A stretch of DNA of 23,437 nucleotides from Planctomycetota bacterium (lineage in GTDB: Bacteria; Planctomycetota; Planctomycetia; Pirellulales; Thermoguttaceae). The notes beneath the pieces were generated by a model. The model saw only the letters and a program-made list of their open reading frames with translations. It was not told the origin of the DNA and did no database searches. A program made the translations under genes and the position numbers. Positions 7,244 through 14,241 of the stretch are shown one piece after another; the stretch's first letter is position 1, and each line of letters starts with the position of its first letter. The stretch spans positions 1 through 23,437 of the forward strand of contig JANXQG010000635.1 in NCBI GenBank assembly GCA_025356915.1. Direction: 5' to 3'.

Positions 7244-8680
7244 TTATTTTCCACTGTCTTCGCTCTTGGGAGCTGCTTTTGGCGTGCTGCCGGCTTTGGG
7301 CGCGCTGCCAGCCCTGCTGGCACCGCTGAGCGCCGATGCGCCACTTCCAAAATGCTCCACCGAGCTTGACTTCTGATAACCCATCTGCTGCTTGAAATCA
7401 GCCATCGTCATCTTACGGACCTGGTAGTACTCGGCGTCGCGAAGTATTTCGCCATGGCTCTTGATGACATCGGGTGAGCTTTTGTCGGGAGGATCACCAA
7501 TCACGATGAAGCGGGTATTGGCCGTGATCTGGCCTAGCTTGTGCCCCTTTTCGTCCAGCTCGCAATCGACCACACCACCATTCTCGTTGATCATACCGCG
7601 AACGATTCCGAGTTGGTTGCGACCATCGCCGTCGAGGTTCATGATCCCGGTCACGGCGAAGTGATTCTGCTGGCCCGGTGACCAGAGCGGGGTGAATACC
7701 TTGTCGCCAGCCATGATGGGATCGGCGAGCTTGTCATCGAGGATACGTGCCTGGGCCGAGTGGTCGCCTTCGATGCGAGTGACCTCGACCGTGCCCTTCT
7801 TGACGGCCTTGGCTGCGTTGCTCGAGTCTGCCGAGAAAACGGTGAACTTTGTCCCCCGCTGCAAGGAATCCGCCCGGCCGCGATTGATCCAGACCATCTT
7901 ATTCGGCAGGCTGACCCAGGTGATTTCACCCGAGGGAACGTCCATTTCCTGCCTTTCGACCTTGTTGCGCTCGGTCGTTAGCATTTTCACTTCGGCTTCC
8001 TTGTCTTGAACCGCTTTTTTTGCGGCTTTTTCAACGGCGGCAGCATTGGTTACCGCCGTGGTGGCTTCCTGCTTACTAGCGACTACTACCTTTAGATTTC
8101 GTGCGCTTTCTGCCGCGGTAGTCACCTGTGCGGCACTGTAAGTATCGGAGACCTCTTTGACCGTGAGAACCGTATTGCCATAGTCCTTATTGATCTTGGC
8201 GATGGCTTCATCCTTGCGCGCCTCGCGGTTGTCGAATTTCTTTTGCAACTTGGTCAGATCGTCCCGCGAACGGATAAGTTCGTCGGAACGGTCCTGGATG
8301 ACCTTGTTCATGCCTGCGAGCAAGCGGCTGTAGAAAAGTGTACTGGGGTCGAAGAGCGGCTTGGAGGAATTTGCCTTATCGGGATCAGCTTCCTGCTTCT
8401 TCGCGTTGCCGTAAGTGGCCATGTCTTCGACAAACTGCTTTTCAATTTCATCGGTACTTCGTTCAGGGGAGCCAATTAACCTTTTTAGAGTGTCACACTC
8501 TTTTTGTTTCTCCCCCATCTTCTCTTGGGCCTGTTTTTCGCCGTCACCAGCAACCTTAGCGGCCTTGGTCGCCTCCTCGGCCCGCTGGTTATAGAGGTAG
8601 GTGGTCACGCCCAACACAACCGTGAGCATGACGAAAATAATCACCAGGACTTGCAGAACACCTTGACTTTCGCGGGCCAT
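7244..8680 (-). CDS. Membrane-anchored coiled-coil protein with a BRCT-like C-terminal domain
   Basis: A 478-residue protein. Residues 8-30 (VLQVLVIIFVMLTVVLGVTTYLY) form one N-terminal membrane anchor. Residues 33-75 and about 130-245 are charged, Ala/Lys/Glu-rich helices typical of coiled coil. A small beta domain (about 250-335) reads ITWVSLPNKMVWINRG ... GTKFTVF. Residues 341-432 follow a BRCT pattern: FAVTGIM, a helix ending in ENGG (G368-G369), TANTRFIVIG, then ILRDAEYYQVRKMTMADF, which matches the final helix and strand of ligase-type BRCT domains. The C-terminal 40 residues are a low-complexity Ser/Ala/Gly/Pro/Lys tail. GGAGG precedes the ATG by 8 nt, and a strong promoter lies upstream. 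It is a single-gene unit. Function is unknown; the BRCT assignment is by eye. Confidence 0.75.
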   Translation of the reverse strand: MARESQGVLQVLVIIFVMLTVVLGVTTYLYNQRAEEATKAAKVAGDGEKQAQEKMGEKQKECDTLKRLIGSPERSTDEIEKQFVEDMATYGNAKKQEADPDKANSSKPLFDPSTLFYSRLLAGMNKVIQDRSDELIRSRDDLTKLQKKFDNREARKDEAIAKINKDYGNTVLTVKEVSDTYSAAQVTTAAESARNLKVVVASKQEATTAVTNAAAVEKAAKKAVQDKEAEVKMLTTERNKVERQEMDVPSGEITWVSLPNKMVWINRGRADSLQRGTKFTVFSADSSNAAKAVKKGTVEVTRIEGDHSAQARILDDKLADPIMAGDKVFTPLWSPGQQNHFAVTGIMNLDGDGRNQLGIVRGMINENGGVVDCELDEKGHKLGQITANTRFIVIGDPPDKSSPDVIKSHGEILRDAEYYQVRKMTMADFKQQMGYQKSSSVEHFGSGASALSGASRAGSAPKAGSTPKAAPKSEDSGK

Positions 8681-8727
8681 GAATTCGTCCTCCGTAAGAG
8701 CACCCTCCCTGAAAACTACACAACTTC

Positions 8728-8756
8728 ATTCTAAATCCTGGGGTAAAAGTTGTCAA
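8728..8756 (-). promoter_or_regulatory. Near-consensus sigma70 promoter of the coiled-coil/BRCT-like gene
   Basis: On the minus strand a perfect TTGACA (8756-8751) is followed after exactly 17 bp by TAGAAT (8733-8728). Transcription would begin near 8721, giving a leader of about 40 nt that contains the GGAGG ribosome site. This is the best promoter in the window and suggests strong constitutive expression. Confidence 0.75.
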
Positions 8757-8837
8757 GGAAATTTGCCGCATGCCCAGAAAACCCCTTCGAGTGGGGTTCA
8801 ACCGGACTTTGCAGGCCACCTCGCACTCCAAATTGGC

Positions 8838-8866
8838 TTGGTCTGATCTCGATAAACGGTTATAGT
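8838..8866 (+). promoter_or_regulatory. Candidate promoter of the GT2 gene, possibly leaderless
   Basis: TATAGT at 8861-8866 matches the -10 consensus at five of six positions, with a weak TTGGTC 17 bp upstream. The ATG at 8874 begins 8 bases past the -10 element, about where transcription would start, and no Shine-Dalgarno is present, so a leaderless mRNA is possible. Confidence 0.4.
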
Positions 8867-8873
8867 GCGAGCT

Positions 8874-9842
8874 ATGTCCCCTGCTTGCGTCTACATTCTA
8901 TTGGCCACCTATCAGGGCGAAACTTGGCTTCCTGAGCTGCTTCAGAGCATTCAGACCCAGTCGCATTCCGACTGGACCTTGCTCGTCCGAGATGATGGCA
9001 GCAGCGACGCCACTCGGCAAATCCTGCACGATGCGGCCGAGAAGGATCGGCGGATCAACATCGCCCAAGACGATGGCCTGCGACTGGGAACAGTGGGCAA
9101 TTATTCTTGGCTTCTGCAAAAGGCATGGCTCGATGGGGCCGACTATGTCCTGCCGGCCGATCAAGACGACATCTGGCAAACAGACAAAGTTGCGCGGCTG
9201 GTACAGGCTTTACAGGAAGCGGAAATTGGCACCAAGCGAAAAATTCCGCGATTGGTCTATTGCGATGCCATGGTGATCGATGCCGCGCGGCGGTCGGTGC
9301 ATGCGTCGTTTCTGCGTCAGAACCGGCTGCCCTACGGTTCCGGCCGGCCGTTGAATACATTGCTGGGCCGCAGTTTTGTTCTGGGATGTGCCTGTGCCAT
9401 AAATCGCCCGCTCGTGGAGCTTGCCTTGCCGCTGCCCGAGACCGTGGCTTCGCACGATTGGTGGCTGGCCCTCTGTGCAGCCAGTGCCGGCGAGATTACG
9501 TGCCTTGATGTGGCGTTGCTGGAGTATCGCCGTCATGCAGCGAACGCCAGCCAGCCACCCTTTTGGAATGTCTTCCACGGTAGCCATAAGGGATGGCGAC
9601 GGCGCTGGGAAATCGGCTGGAAGAACTTCTTGCGATCGCTCGAACAGGCCAAGGCACTGCGAGACCGATTGCACGAGCGGGGTGTCGCCGCTGGCGAACA
9701 GAGGGAGTTGCTCGATGCGTTCTGTCGGATCGTGGAGCAGCCTAGCCGATGGCGGCGGGTTTGGGAACTGCACCGCTTAGGCGTACCTGCAATCGATTGG
9801 CCACGGCGGCTGCTGTTCGACCTGTGCATCATGCGGTTGTAA
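8874..9842 (+). CDS. GT2-family glycosyltransferase (rhamnosyltransferase-like)
   Basis: A 322-residue GT-A glycosyltransferase. It opens with the nucleotide-binding strand VYILLATYQGETWLPELLQS, then LLVRDDGSSDAT (D40-D41-G42) and the metal/sugar-nucleotide motif ADQDDIW (D96-Q-D-D99). The DQDD form is typical of the RfbF/rhamnosyltransferase branch of family 2, which adds sugars to O-antigen or similar surface polysaccharides at the cytoplasmic face. VASHDWWLAL near residue 190 fits the acceptor-side 'HDWW' block of that branch. I chose ATG 8874 over an in-frame GTG at 8865 because the shorter form begins directly before the first beta strand. It is alone between a divergent and a downstream gene; the donor and acceptor are not identifiable. 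The guanylyltransferase at 19338-20432 may serve the same polysaccharide pathway. Confidence 0.85.
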   Translation: MSPACVYILLATYQGETWLPELLQSIQTQSHSDWTLLVRDDGSSDATRQILHDAAEKDRRINIAQDDGLRLGTVGNYSWLLQKAWLDGADYVLPADQDDIWQTDKVARLVQALQEAEIGTKRKIPRLVYCDAMVIDAARRSVHASFLRQNRLPYGSGRPLNTLLGRSFVLGCACAINRPLVELALPLPETVASHDWWLALCAASAGEITCLDVALLEYRRHAANASQPPFWNVFHGSHKGWRRRWEIGWKNFLRSLEQAKALRDRLHERGVAAGEQRELLDAFCRIVEQPSRWRRVWELHRLGVPAIDWPRRLLFDLCIMRL

Positions 9843-9952
9843 CCCGCTGCTTCCGCCTACCCAGAGCCAGGAAAAGTGATGGATCTACGTTGCCTTGACG
9901 GGCCGAAGGAATCATAATGCAATAGCTGACTGGCCGTGCGACGAATATCCTG

Positions 9953-9969
9953 AGAACCAGATAGGTTCT
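9953..9969. repeat. Small inverted repeat upstream of the J-like gene
   Basis: AGAACC (9953-9958) and GGTTCT (9964-9969) are separated by 5 bp, about 45 bp before the start codon at 10013. This could be an operator for a dimeric repressor; the sequence is too short for certainty. No T tract follows. Confidence 0.25.
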
Positions 9970-10012
9970 ATGAGAATCGCCCGAACCGTGCAGTTGCCCG
10001 AGAGATACGCCC

Positions 10013-11227
10013 ATGTTGCCATTCGATCCATACCTCAATTGGCTGGGGATTCCCCCCCATGAACAGCCGCCCAGTTTCTACCGCCTGTTAGGGGTTATTC
10101 TTTTCGAGTCGAATCCTGAAGTGATCCAACAGGCGGCCGATCGCCAATCGTTGCACGTTGGTGCCTACCAGTCGGGTCCACAGGGTGAGATCTGCCAGCA
10201 ATTGCTGAGTGAAATCGCCATGGCGCAGTTTTGTCTATTGGACCCTCAGCAGAAAGCGGCTTACGACGGCCAGTTGTACGAAAGCCTGGCCCAGCGCGGC
10301 GAGCGCTCCGTGTCGGCGCCCCCGCCGCCGGCATCCATGACCGGCGCACGGCAATTCCATTCAACTCCACCGCAATATGGTCCGCAATCCGGCGTAGGCC
10401 CCCCCCAACCTAGCCAGGTAGTACAGGGGCCGATGACCATGTCCAGTCCTCTGCCGCCGATGCAGGCTCCGCCAGTGATGCAGGCTCCGCCGCCGGTGAT
10501 GCAGATGCCACCAAACAGGATGTCGGCACCACCGGGTTTTGTGCAGGCAATGCAGCGTCCTCCTACTCCGGCCGCAATGCCGATGGCTGTGCCATTTCCG
10601 GTTGCGACGGCGGTTTTTACTGGTCCGGCGGCATCCCCGACGGCTCCTCCGGCCATTCCGCCAGCAGCTCCGCAGCGGCCGATCGATGAGTTGGAAAGCC
10701 TGACCTCAGAGCCGACGACGCGGCGTTGCATCCTGAAGAGGAATAGGAAAGTTGATTACACCAAGGAGATCATCATTGGAAGTGTGGTCGTGGTGGCGGG
10801 AGTTCTGTTGTTCATCGCCTATGTCGCTGTAAAGAGCCATGACCCTTCTGAGCACGGCCTCGGCGGCATCAAGACAGAAAAGCCTGTGGAATCGGTGCGA
10901 ACTAAACATGCCGAAGAGATGAAGCAGAAGGAAAAGGAAATCAAGGAAAAGAAGGATTTGAACAAGCGGGCCGCGGCTATCAATACTTCGGCCAGCGGTG
11001 AAAAGATGGCGTTTGGCAATGCCGCCAAGCGGCCCAGGGAGCGTTCGCCTGTAGCGAATGACGCGGACACTCCACTCACCACACCCCACAACTTTGGCCC
11101 GCCCACTCGGAGCATGGATTCGCCAGATCCAGGTGGTCCGGTTACCGCAGTGCCACCGCCCGATGGTCACGATACTCCGCAGGATTTAGGCGGCGAAAAA
11201 GATCCGGTGATGGACACGCGGAACTGA
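10013..11227 (+). CDS. Membrane protein with degenerate J-like N-terminal domain
   Basis: A 404-residue protein. The N-terminal 85 residues (YLNWLGIPPHEQPPSFYRLLGV ... AADRQ ... AAYDGQLYE) follow the J-domain outline (YRLLGV at the front, KAAYD at the end), but the HPD tripeptide that stimulates Hsp70 is absent. This module is common at the N-terminus of planctomycete signalling proteins. Residues about 95-230 are Pro/Met/Ala-rich and disordered, with imperfect MQAPPVMQAPPPVMQMPP repeats. Residues 253-273 form one membrane helix; a charged Lys/Glu helix (about 293-320) and an acidic Pro-rich tail follow, probably outside the cytoplasm. It is 86 bp upstream of the Ser/Thr kinase gene on the same strand, so it may be a partner or adaptor of that kinase. 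Function unknown. Confidence 0.78.
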   Translation: MLPFDPYLNWLGIPPHEQPPSFYRLLGVILFESNPEVIQQAADRQSLHVGAYQSGPQGEICQQLLSEIAMAQFCLLDPQQKAAYDGQLYESLAQRGERSVSAPPPPASMTGARQFHSTPPQYGPQSGVGPPQPSQVVQGPMTMSSPLPPMQAPPVMQAPPPVMQMPPNRMSAPPGFVQAMQRPPTPAAMPMAVPFPVATAVFTGPAASPTAPPAIPPAAPQRPIDELESLTSEPTTRRCILKRNRKVDYTKEIIIGSVVVVAGVLLFIAYVAVKSHDPSEHGLGGIKTEKPVESVRTKHAEEMKQKEKEIKEKKDLNKRAAAINTSASGEKMAFGNAAKRPRERSPVANDADTPLTTPHNFGPPTRSMDSPDPGGPVTAVPPPDGHDTPQDLGGEKDPVMDTRN

Positions 11228-11274
11228 AATCCGTGAAGTAAACATGCCTTTGCGAAGCCGCGAGCGGCTAAGGC

Positions 11275-11309
11275 AATCCCCAATCCCCAGTCCCCAATCC
11301 CTAATCCTT
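11275..11309 (+). repeat. Five-copy heptamer repeat (STRR-like), G-quadruplex motif on minus strand
   Basis: Five head-to-tail 7-bp units (AATCCCC, AATCCCC, AGTCCCC, AATCCCT, AATCCTT) end 4 bp before the kinase ATG at 11314. Phased as CCCCAAT/CCCCAGT they resemble the STRR heptamers known from filamentous cyanobacteria. The minus strand has one GGG and three GGGG runs with 3-nt loops, a canonical quadruplex pattern. Confidence 0.85.
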
Positions 11310-11313
11310 GTCC

Positions 11314-12894
11314 ATGAGCGACACTGGTCCCAAGACTGATTCCACACGCTCGACGGTTGACCTCTCCGGTCGGCAGGTGGGCGATTTTCACTTTCTTCGC
11401 CGGCTGGGTCGCGGGGCAATGGCTGAAGTCTACCTTGCCGAGCAGGGCCGGCTGAAGCGATGGGTTGCGGTCAAGATACTCAGGCCGGAACTGGCGGACG
11501 ATATTACCTACCTCAAGCGGTTCGAGCGCGAGGCCCAGGCCGCAGCGTCGCTGGTACATGCCAATATCGTGCAAACCCACGAGGTGGGGCACATCGACGG
11601 CCTGCACTTCATCGTTCAGGAGTACGTGCAAGGGCAGAATCTTCGCGATTGGCTTGCTCGCAATGGGCCACCCTTGTTGCAACAGGCCCTGTCGATCATG
11701 CGGCAGATCGCCGCCGCGCTGGGCAAGGCCGCCGAGCAAGGCGTAATTCATCGCGATATCAAGCCGGAAAACATCATGATTGCCACCACAGGCGAGGTGA
11801 AGGTGGCCGATTTCGGCCTCGCTCGCGTCATTCGCGAAACCGATACGATGGCGACCAACCTCACGCAGATCGGCATCACCATGGGCACGCCGCTTTACAT
11901 GAGTCCCGAGCAGGTTGAAGGCCAGCCCCTCGATCACCGCAGCGATATATATTCGTTCGGCGTGCTTTGTTACCACATGCTGACGGGCAAGCCGCCATTT
12001 GTGGGCGATACGGCCCTGGCCGTGGCTGTACAGCATGTTAAGAAGCAGCCCAAGGCCCTGGAAGAACAGCGGCCCGATCTGCCGCCGGCCCTCTGCCGTG
12101 TTGTTCATCAGATGTTGGCCAAGGAACCCGAACAGCGCTGGCCTTCCAGCGGTGAGTTGCTGCTAGAGCTGTATCGCATTCAAGTCGAGCATTGTCCACA
12201 AGCCTCGCCGGAAGAACTTGCTTCTTGGAGCTCCGTGGGCATGGAGCCGTTGACCGATCCGAGATTGCGAGCGACGCGCCAATTGGCCGAAGTAATGCAC
12301 AACACACCTCGCACGGAATATCGCTTTGGTCGTTGGATGCTGGCCGTGGGCATGGCAATCTCGTTTTGCGCGGCGGGGGCGGTGGCTTGGTGTACGATGC
12401 GTCCACGGCTTTTGGTGCCGCCGCCGCTCAGCGAAAAGTCCAACATTCCACGCCAGGACACCGCCTGGCGGCAGTGGTTCCGTGCCAGCCGCATTGGCAC
12501 GGAAGAGGCATGGAAGTCGGTAATCGACTACCCGGGCGTTTCGGAATGCGTCGCTTTGCGTGCCAAGCAACAACTTGCGCGAATCTTCCTTCGCGCCGAG
12601 GATTTTGATAGTGCCATCAAGGTTTGTGACGAATTGGCATCCACCTCCGACAACAACGCCGAATTCAAGGCCTTCGGCCTGGCAGGCAAATGCGGTGCGT
12701 TATCGCTACAAAAAAAGTATCACGAGTCGGCCGACGTCCTCGATCAGTTCTGGCCCTGGCAACAATACCTCCGCGACAGTCAGATCAAAAAGATGCTCCG
12801 CCATACGATTGATAAGAACCGAGAGAACCTCGGACCACCGACATCCCCCCAATGGGACGAATGGCTGGAGAGGGAATTTGGTGTAAATGGGTAA
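11314..12894 (+). CDS. Transmembrane Ser/Thr protein kinase (Hanks-type)
   Basis: A 526-residue receptor-like kinase. The catalytic domain (about 20-285) has all key motifs: glycine loop GRGAMAEV, ATP lysine K54 in VAVKIL, HRDIKPEN with catalytic D148, metal D166 in DFGLA, the TPLYMSPEQ form of the APE motif (E199) and the DIYSFGVLCYHMLTGKPPF helix. It should therefore be active. A membrane helix lies at about 341-362 (WMLAVGMAISFCAAGAVAWC). The C-terminal ~160 residues are outside the cytoplasm and helical with a TPR-like look (ARIFLRAEDFDSAIKVCDELA ... KKYHESADVL), so they probably sense or bind a protein. I use ATG 11314, not the TTG at 11308, which lies in the repeat. It sits in a co-directional run with a J-like protein and two exported HEAT proteins. 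Confidence 0.93.
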   Translation: MSDTGPKTDSTRSTVDLSGRQVGDFHFLRRLGRGAMAEVYLAEQGRLKRWVAVKILRPELADDITYLKRFEREAQAAASLVHANIVQTHEVGHIDGLHFIVQEYVQGQNLRDWLARNGPPLLQQALSIMRQIAAALGKAAEQGVIHRDIKPENIMIATTGEVKVADFGLARVIRETDTMATNLTQIGITMGTPLYMSPEQVEGQPLDHRSDIYSFGVLCYHMLTGKPPFVGDTALAVAVQHVKKQPKALEEQRPDLPPALCRVVHQMLAKEPEQRWPSSGELLLELYRIQVEHCPQASPEELASWSSVGMEPLTDPRLRATRQLAEVMHNTPRTEYRFGRWMLAVGMAISFCAAGAVAWCTMRPRLLVPPPLSEKSNIPRQDTAWRQWFRASRIGTEEAWKSVIDYPGVSECVALRAKQQLARIFLRAEDFDSAIKVCDELASTSDNNAEFKAFGLAGKCGALSLQKKYHESADVLDQFWPWQQYLRDSQIKKMLRHTIDKNRENLGPPTSPQWDEWLEREFGVNG

Positions 12895-12921
12895 AGAATC
12901 GGCACTTCCCGCCAATCCAGC

Positions 12922-12951
12922 TTGACAGGCACTAGATTTCATGGGTAGCCT
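12922..12951 (+). promoter_or_regulatory. Candidate promoter of the exported HEAT gene
   Basis: A perfect TTGACA at 12922-12927 is followed after 18 bp by TAGCCT (12946-12951), a poor -10 match. It lies in the 108-bp spacer between the kinase and the exported HEAT gene, so the HEAT pair could be transcribed separately from the kinase. Confidence 0.35.
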
Positions 12952-13002
12952 AGAGTTAGCTGGGATTACTCGTTGGGTGCTTTATCATTGAAAGATTGCA
13001 AA

Positions 13003-14172
13003 ATGCAGTACATTCACCGCAACTGGAAATTGGTTTTCTGGGTGGCCGCAGGCGTTGCCCTTGGCTGCACTGGGGCGGTTCAGCGATCCGCCCATGCACA
13101 GAATTCGGTTGCAGGGTGGCCGAATCGGGAAGATTTCACGGTTCTGCCATCGAAAGTGGTGCAGTTCAATACTCGTGACTCCGTGCTCAAGAGAGGTACG
13201 TTTGAAAGCGACGAGGAAGAGAAGTTCGTCGAGTTCTACGATCAGTCGCTCTTTCCCAATGTGACCAACCCCGAGAACCGCCAAGCGCTAAAAGAAGGAC
13301 AGCCGCCCAAAAACGATCTGGTTGTAAAGCTTCGTAAAGATCTCAATGCCTGCGAAAAATCGACTGAAAAGCAGGTTTTCAACAAGCTGGTGGATCTCAC
13401 GCTGGCCTATATGTCAAAAATAGCCAAGGACGGCCAATACCACCCTGTTGCACGGGTGAATGCCCTATTGGCCATTGGCGAGGTCAACTCACCCAAGGCC
13501 GCAAAAGTACTCTTGGATACGGCTTTCGGCAAGGGGCCAGGTGTCTTCGCCTTTCGCGTGGCGGCGATGACCGGTCTGGTCCGCATGGCCGGACCGAGTG
13601 GCAAAAAAGTGCTTTCCGACTCCGACATCGAGCCTCTGGTCGTGAAGAACCTGGTTCCGTTTGTCAAGTTCCGCCCTAAGAAAAGCGATCAAACCGACGG
13701 CATCAACTGGATGCGAGGACAGGCAGCCGATCTGTTCGCCGAATTGGGAAACACCGGCCAGCAGAATGAAGTCCCCTCTGCTTTACTCGTCATGCTTAAC
13801 GACAAGGACTTGCCGATCCCGCTACGTAGCAAGGCGGCTAGGGCGCTGGGCAGGCTGAAATACGAAGGTAACCCGCCTGTCGCAGGCCCCTATCTGACGG
13901 CGCTCGCTGAATTCGCAAGTGACGCGCTAAGCAGCGATCAGCCCGCCAATCGAAGGCGGGTCAGGCTTGTGGTTCGAGACGTTGCTGAGGGCTTGAAGCC
14001 GCTAGCCTCATCAACAACTCACTCCAACGATCAGGCATTGATGGACGGTCTAAAAAAGACGTTGCAGACGCTCAATAGTGAAACAGAAGATAAATTGGGG
14101 CCTGAGGAACTCGTTGCTTCCATCGCGAAGGCAAAGGCGTCGCTGGACACCCTTTTGAAGAAGAAACCCTAG
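13003..14172 (+). CDS. Exported HEAT-repeat protein
   Basis: A 389-residue protein starting with a signal peptide (positive RNWK, hydrophobic VFWVAAGVALG, likely cleavage after AHA at residue 32; ALGC at 19-22 is a weak lipobox alternative). The mature part carries HEAT/armadillo-type helix pairs from about residue 110 on, for example YHPVARVNALLAIGEV, AFRVAAMTGLVRMAG and PIPLRSKAARALGRL. No catalytic motif is visible, so it is likely a binding scaffold outside the cytoplasm. I chose ATG 13003 over the upstream TTG at 12973 because the signal peptide then has a normal n-region. It follows the kinase gene by 108 bp and precedes a HEAT lipoprotein by about 70 bp on the same strand, so the two HEAT proteins are probably partners. 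Confidence 0.8.
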   Translation: MQYIHRNWKLVFWVAAGVALGCTGAVQRSAHAQNSVAGWPNREDFTVLPSKVVQFNTRDSVLKRGTFESDEEEKFVEFYDQSLFPNVTNPENRQALKEGQPPKNDLVVKLRKDLNACEKSTEKQVFNKLVDLTLAYMSKIAKDGQYHPVARVNALLAIGEVNSPKAAKVLLDTAFGKGPGVFAFRVAAMTGLVRMAGPSGKKVLSDSDIEPLVVKNLVPFVKFRPKKSDQTDGINWMRGQAADLFAELGNTGQQNEVPSALLVMLNDKDLPIPLRSKAARALGRLKYEGNPPVAGPYLTALAEFASDALSSDQPANRRRVRLVVRDVAEGLKPLASSTTHSNDQALMDGLKKTLQTLNSETEDKLGPEELVASIAKAKASLDTLLKKKP

Positions 14173-14241
14173 ATTCACGTTCTATTCTTGGTTCCTTCCG
14201 GAAGGCGGAACTCATTATTGGCAAAAGGATTTGCCTCAGAC

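Noticed and set aside
9953..9969. AGAACC-N5-GGTTCT as a LexA box
   Set aside because: Spacing does not fit the known GAAC-N4-GTTC type and the downstream gene is not an SOS gene; kept only as an unnamed inverted repeat.
10460..10560. Repeated ATGCAGGCTCCGCC-like units as a CRISPR or minisatellite
   Set aside because: The repeats are in frame and encode the Pro/Met-rich linker of the J-like protein; there are no regular spacers.
14188..14241. TTG at 14188 as the start of the HEAT lipoprotein
   Set aside because: It would put a long polar stretch before the signal peptide; GTG 14242 gives a normal lipoprotein leader. Not excluded.
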